Assembly (NCBI GenBank): GCA_005883115.1
Contig: VAZQ01000350.1
Coordinates: 1-8,250, forward strand
Direction of reading: 5' to 3'
Length of the DNA stretch: 8,250 nucleotides
From: Alphaproteobacteria bacterium
GTDB lineage: Bacteria; Pseudomonadota; Alphaproteobacteria; Rhizobiales; Xanthobacteraceae
Shown here piece by piece: positions 5,074-8,250 of the stretch. How positions within the stretch are numbered: the first letter of the stretch is position 1; each line of letters begins with the position of its first letter. A program made the position numbers and the translations under genes. The notes under the pieces are model-generated. The model worked only from the letters and a program-made list of their open reading frames with translations, was not told the origin of the DNA and did no database searches.

Positions 5074-5621
5074 CGATGCGATCATCCGTTCGTGACGCGA
5101 TGCTCGCAGCGGTCCCGAGTTTGCGGGCATTCGCCATTTCGCTTTGTGGCAACGTGGATCGCGCCGACGATCTGGTGCAGGAAACGCTGCTGCGTGCCAT
5201 GGCGAACATCGACTCGTTCCAGCCGGGCACGAACATGTCCGCCTGGCTGTTTACGATCCTGCGCAACCTGTTCCGCTCCGAATACCGCAAGCGGCGGCGC
5301 GAGGTCGAGGACACCGACGGCACCTATGCCGAGACCTTGAAGTCGCACCCGGAGCAGCACAGCCGGGTGGAGTTCGACGAATTCCGCGCCGCCCTGGCGA
5401 AATTGCCGCCGGATCAGCGGGAGGCGCTCATCCTCGTCGGCGCATCGGGCTTCTCCTACGAGGAGGCTGCCGCCATCTGCGACTGCGCGGTGGGAACGAT
5501 CAAGAGCCGCGTCAATCGGGCGCGCACCCGCTTGTCGGGCCTTCTCTCGATTGAGGGCACGGACGATTTCGGTCCGGACCATGCCACCCGCGCAATCCTC
5601 TCGGCGGGCGGCCGCGGCTGA
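5070..5621 (+). CDS. ecfG: ECF sigma factor EcfG (general stress response)
   Basis: 183 aa, a two-domain ECF sigma factor. Sigma region 2 spans about 10-77, with DLVQET at 34-39 and WLFTILRNLFRSEYRKR at 59-75 for core binding and -10 recognition. Sigma region 4 spans about 105-160, with LPPDQREAL, the helix-turn-helix region EEAAAICDCAVGTIKSRVNRAR and the -35 recognition helix. These are typical of the EcfG/ECF15 group and fit its place behind nepR and opposite phyR. Released EcfG would read GGAAC-N16-CGTT promoters, of which this window has three perfect copies. The ATG overlaps the nepR stop (ATGA) and AAGGGG lies about eight bases upstream. A second ATG at 5076 is possible but less well placed. 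No terminator with a T-run follows. The next gene is convergent, 50 bases away. Confidence 0.95.
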   Translation: MTMRSSVRDAMLAAVPSLRAFAISLCGNVDRADDLVQETLLRAMANIDSFQPGTNMSAWLFTILRNLFRSEYRKRRREVEDTDGTYAETLKSHPEQHSRVEFDEFRAALAKLPPDQREALILVGASGFSYEEAAAICDCAVGTIKSRVNRARTRLSGLLSIEGTDDFGPDHATRAILSAGGRG

Positions 5622-5671
5622 TCACCACGTCGTCATCAGCGCGCGCCGGCCGCAGGGTCGCGTGCGCGCTC

Positions 5672-6766
5672 TCACGGATGCACATCCTCCGTGAACCAGT
5701 CCGTCGGGAGCTCGTAACCCAATCCGCGCTCCTTCGCCTTGCGGTAGACGAGGGCGCCTGCGGCCGCGAACTGATAACCGAGGCCGATATTATTGATAAA
5801 GCAAGTCACGTCTGCATCCGACCTGCGACCTTGGGTCCGCCCGACCACGAGCTGGGGCAGGGTCGGAAGCTTGTCAAAATCGATTTCCTCCGCCAGCCGC
5901 CAGCCTCGGCCCTGCGCTTTCTCCTCGATCACGGCACCTTTCGTAGCGACGTGTATGGGGGCGGGATCGTTCCAGTGAATAACGACGCGGTCGGCGCGCT
6001 TGATCGCGTTGATCTCGATCTCCGGCCGCTTGATCGAGCTCAGGTGCATCCCTGGCTCGATCCAGCGTTCGAAGAACACAGGGTCGATGGAGTTGGTCGC
6101 GCACATCACGATGTCGACCCCTTTGGTCGCATCCTCCGGTAGCGCCACGGCAGTCACTTCGATGCCAAGGAGCGCGCTCATGGCGTCGCTGAACGCTGCA
6201 CGGCTTTTTGGATTGGGGCTGAAGCAGCGAACGCTCGTAACCTCGCGCACGGCGCAGGCCGCCATGACTTGCGCGCCGGCTTGCCAGCCGGAGCCGAGAA
6301 GCCCGATGCAGTTTGCATTCGTGCGGGCGAGATGCTTGATCGCGATGCCGTTGGCGGCGCCCACGCGCATGCGCTGCATGACGCCGTCGGGCAGGATTGC
6401 CAACGGCTCACCGTTTTCGACCGAGAACAGCAGTACCAATCCGACGTAGCGATTATTGGGCGCGGCAGCGATTTTTTCCCGGCGCATGGCATTGCCCCGC
6501 TTGGGCCAGGTAATGATATCGGAGTTGATGCGCACGGCGCCGACGCCGAGGCTGGGAGCCACACCATCCATCGACTTGAGGCTGTAGAGCGCATCGCCTC
6601 GTGTGGTCGGCGTAAAGCAGTCGGAGCGGGTCCGCGATACGCCGCGTCCTTCGGCCAATTCGGCGTAGGCCTCTTCCATGACAGCGATGCATTCGCGCAT
6701 CGTCAGGAGCGTTTCGACATCGTCGTTGGAGAGGATCAGCGTCATTCGCGTGTGCCGGCGGTTCAC
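5672..6766 (-). CDS. Ornithine cyclodeaminase/mu-crystallin family enzyme
   Basis: 364 aa, normal for the family, probably a cytoplasmic NAD(P)-dependent dimer. It begins with the typical LILSNDDVETLLTMRECIAVMEEAY. It has the catalytic-region segment SLGVGAVRINSD (about 72-83), the Rossmann nucleotide loop GLLGSGWQAGAQV at 155-167, and GMHLSSIKRPEIE (about 239-251), where family members usually have GxHxxxxG. The family includes ornithine cyclodeaminase, alanine dehydrogenase, ketimine reductases and opine-type dehydrogenases. The substrate cannot be told from sequence, and the unusual SSIKRP segment advises against naming it ornithine cyclodeaminase outright. Two starts are possible. The GTG at 6766 has AGG five bases upstream. 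The ATG at 6745 would give MTLILSN, closer to homologues, but lacks a ribosome site. The gene is divergent from the hydrolase and convergent with ecfG. Confidence 0.85.
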   Translation of the reverse strand: MNRRHTRMTLILSNDDVETLLTMRECIAVMEEAYAELAEGRGVSRTRSDCFTPTTRGDALYSLKSMDGVAPSLGVGAVRINSDIITWPKRGNAMRREKIAAAPNNRYVGLVLLFSVENGEPLAILPDGVMQRMRVGAANGIAIKHLARTNANCIGLLGSGWQAGAQVMAACAVREVTSVRCFSPNPKSRAAFSDAMSALLGIEVTAVALPEDATKGVDIVMCATNSIDPVFFERWIEPGMHLSSIKRPEIEINAIKRADRVVIHWNDPAPIHVATKGAVIEEKAQGRGWRLAEEIDFDKLPTLPQLVVGRTQGRRSDADVTCFINNIGLGYQFAAAGALVYRKAKERGLGYELPTDWFTEDVHP

Positions 6767-6920
6767 AGTAACCTAGCACGCTGCTGCGGCCGTCGCTCCG
6801 GCTTGATTGTGGAGGGTCCCGCTTTACGACGCGCGCCCCGTCGGCAGACCGGCCGCTTCACGGAATTCATCGTGCTGGCGCACTAGCCACGGGGTCCGTC
6901 CCAGTGCACATAGTGGGGCA
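6767..6920. promoter_or_regulatory. Divergent promoter region, no motif recognised
   Basis: These 154 bases separate two divergent metabolic genes and should hold both promoters. I find no EcfG site and no clear sigma-70 pair. A reading frame continuous with the hydrolase extends to a TTG at 6807 but its translation is not protein-like. Confidence 0.4.
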
Positions 6921-7820
6921 ATGTTCGAGGGGTTCATCCGAACCGAGGTCAAGACCAGCGGCGCGCGCATCGTGACAGTGCGCGGCGGCAACGGGCCGGC
7001 GCTGCTATTGATGCACGGCAATCCGTTCTCGCACCTCTCCTGGCACAAGATCGCGCCGCGCTTGGCGGGCGAATTCACCGTTGTCGCCACCGACCTGCGT
7101 GGCTACGGAGATTCGGAAAAGCCGCCTGGGGGGCCGGACCATAGCGGCTATTCGTTCCGCGCCATGGCGCAGGACCAGATCGAGGTGATGGCCTCGCTCG
7201 GCTTCGAGCGCTTCTACGCCGCCGGCCATGATCGCGGCGCGCGCGTGCTCCATCGCATGTGCCTCGACCATCCGGAGAAGGTCGCGCGCGCCGCCATTCT
7301 CGACATCATTCCGCAGCATCATCTGCTCAACAACGTGACGCGGGAGTGGGGCACTTTCTCCTGGCATTGGTTTTTCATGATCCAGCCATACGATTTTCCC
7401 GAGCGGCTGATGGGTGCCGATCCCGACTATTTCATCGAGAAGAAGCTTGCTAAGACCGAGCAGGGTTTGAGCTTCTTCGATCCGGCCGCGCTCGCGGAAT
7501 ACAAGCGCTATTTCCGCGACCGCGCGACCATCCACGCGATGTGCGAAGACTACCGCGCGACGCACGGCGTTGATCTCGACATGGATACCGCGGACTTTGC
7601 GGCCGCACGCAAGATCACCTGCCCGGTGCTGCTCTTATGGGGCGCAACCGGCGGCGTCGGCCGCAACCACAAACCGCTGGAGATCTGGCCTCGGTATGCC
7701 TCGAACATCCGCGCCGGCAAGGCGCTCCCTTGTGGGCACTATCTCTCCGACGAAGCGCCCGAGGAAACCTACCGCGAGTTGCGCGCCTTCTTTGCGGCGG
7801 CGGATCCTGGAAAGGCCTGA
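6921..7820 (+). CDS. Haloacetate dehalogenase-like alpha/beta hydrolase
   Basis: 299 aa cytoplasmic alpha/beta hydrolase. The oxyanion-hole motif is HGNPFSH (32-38) and the nucleophile elbow is GHDRGARV with D104. Compared from memory with fluoroacetate dehalogenases (Burkholderia FA1 and Rhodopseudomonas RPA1163), every key position is present: D104 nucleophile, R105 and R108 for the carboxylate, D128, H149-W150 and Y211 for the halide, and H273 as base. The cap segments FSWHWFFMIQPYDFPERL and MCEDYRA also match. The known reaction is hydrolytic removal of halide from a haloacetate to give glycolate (EC 3.8.1.3). Many family members are poorly tested and epoxide hydrolases are related, but those lack the His-Trp pair. 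A cap Trp that I recall from RPA1163 seems absent near residue 178, so the substrate may differ. The ATG at 6921 matches homologues, though only GGGG close to the ATG acts as ribosome site. dctA follows after three bases. Confidence 0.8.
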   Translation: MFEGFIRTEVKTSGARIVTVRGGNGPALLLMHGNPFSHLSWHKIAPRLAGEFTVVATDLRGYGDSEKPPGGPDHSGYSFRAMAQDQIEVMASLGFERFYAAGHDRGARVLHRMCLDHPEKVARAAILDIIPQHHLLNNVTREWGTFSWHWFFMIQPYDFPERLMGADPDYFIEKKLAKTEQGLSFFDPAALAEYKRYFRDRATIHAMCEDYRATHGVDLDMDTADFAAARKITCPVLLLWGATGGVGRNHKPLEIWPRYASNIRAGKALPCGHYLSDEAPEETYRELRAFFAAADPGKA

Positions 7821-7823
7821 TCG

Positions 7824-8250
7824 GTGGAAGCGAACTCGACAACGACCGCGCGTCGACGCCCCTGGTACACCATTCTCTACGTCCAAGTTCTGATCGCCAT
7901 TGCCGTCGGCATCCTGATCGGGCACTACTTTCCGAACACCGGCGTTGCGCTTAAGCCGCTCGGCGACGGCTTCATCTCCCTCATCAAGATGATGATCGGG
8001 CCGGTCATCTTCTGCACGGTCGTGCACGGCATCGGCTCGATGCGCGACCTCAAGAAGATCGGCCGGGTCGGCGTCAAGACCCTCGTCTATTTCGAAGCCG
8101 TATCGACGCTGGCGCTCGCCATTGGGCTCATCGTCGGGGAAGTTCTGCAGCCGGGCAGGGGATTTCGATATCGACCCGGCGACGCTCGATCCCAATGCCG
8201 TCGCCAGCTTTGTTCGCCGCGCCAAGGAAGAGGGCCTGGTCGGCCACCTG
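7824..8250 (+). CDS. dctA: C4-dicarboxylate transporter DctA, N-terminal part, frameshifted, runs off window
   Basis: Inner-membrane symporter of the dicarboxylate/amino acid:cation (DAACS) family, importing succinate, malate and fumarate. The visible 5' third shows a basic N-terminus (TARRRPWYTILYVQVL), TM1 (about 16-35), the hallmark segment FISLIKMMIGPVIFCTVVHGI (50-70), MRDLKKIGRVGVKTLVYFE and TM3 (about 85-107) leading to LQPGRG. After that the frame breaks. The expected continuation GFDIDPATLDPNAVASFVRR is found one base out of frame, restored by removing one T from the TTT at 8163-8165. Either this is a sequencing or assembly error, or the gene is broken. The start is GTG at 7824, three bases after the hydrolase stop, with GGAAAGG about eight bases upstream. 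It is likely co-transcribed with the hydrolase. The physical link could mean uptake of an organic acid used by that enzyme, which is inference. Confidence 0.85.
   Translation, partial: MEANSTTTARRRPWYTILYVQVLIAIAVGILIGHYFPNTGVALKPLGDGFISLIKMMIGPVIFCTVVHGIGSMRDLKKIGRVGVKTLVYFEAVSTLALAIGLIVGEVLQPGRGFRYRPGDARSQCRRQLCSPRQGRGPGRPP

Noticed and set aside
5638..5670. AGCGCGC/GCGCGCT repeat between convergent ecfG and the cyclodeaminase gene as a terminator
   Set aside because: It has only seven pairs with a 19-base loop and no T-run on either strand. It is probably GC bias.
1..8250. CRISPR arrays, tRNA genes or insertion sequences
   Set aside because: I scanned for regularly spaced repeats, T-loop sequences with CCA-type acceptor stems, and transposase-like frames with terminal repeats. 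None were seen.

Overview
The window looks like chromosomal DNA of an alphaproteobacterium of the order Hyphomicrobiales (Rhizobiales), possibly near the Bradyrhizobium/Rhodopseudomonas side. The reasons are high GC, a PhyR-NepR-EcfG locus with GGAAC-N16-CGTT promoters, HWE-type kinase chemistry, and a DctA-type transporter. The genus is an inference.

Left part (1-2600), minus strand: a PAS-GAF-HWE histidine kinase (268-1860), about 410 bases with no recognisable gene, and a small secreted or membrane-anchored protein with two cysteines (2275-2598). The first 267 bases hold no gene I can support.

Middle (2600-5621) is a compact general-stress-response (GSR) block. A perfect EcfG-type promoter (2844-2868) points at a gene-free stretch. 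About 55 bases after it lies a strong rho-independent terminator. Between them is a hairpin with a 22-nt C-rich loop. I read this as an unlisted stress-induced small RNA of about 90 nt, similar in design to Caulobacter GsrN. Next come csbD (3089-3289) behind a near-consensus EcfG promoter, and a DUF883-type tail-anchored protein (3324-3725) with a terminator. Convergent to these is phyR (3755-4561). Its start should be the GTG at 4561, not an upstream codon. A back-to-back pair of perfect EcfG promoters (4596-4652) then drives phyR leftward and nepR-ecfG rightward (4807-5621, ATGA overlap). The established circuit is as follows: stress activates HWE/HisKA_2 kinases, phosphorylated PhyR captures NepR, and EcfG is freed to transcribe its own locus and stress genes. 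The window shows the core circuit, both autoregulatory promoters and at least two likely outputs.

Right part (5672-8250), metabolic: an ornithine cyclodeaminase/mu-crystallin family enzyme (minus strand) is divergent from a haloacetate dehalogenase-like alpha/beta hydrolase with a complete defluorinase-type active site. Three bases after the hydrolase, dctA begins. It runs off the window and carries an apparent one-base frameshift near 8163.
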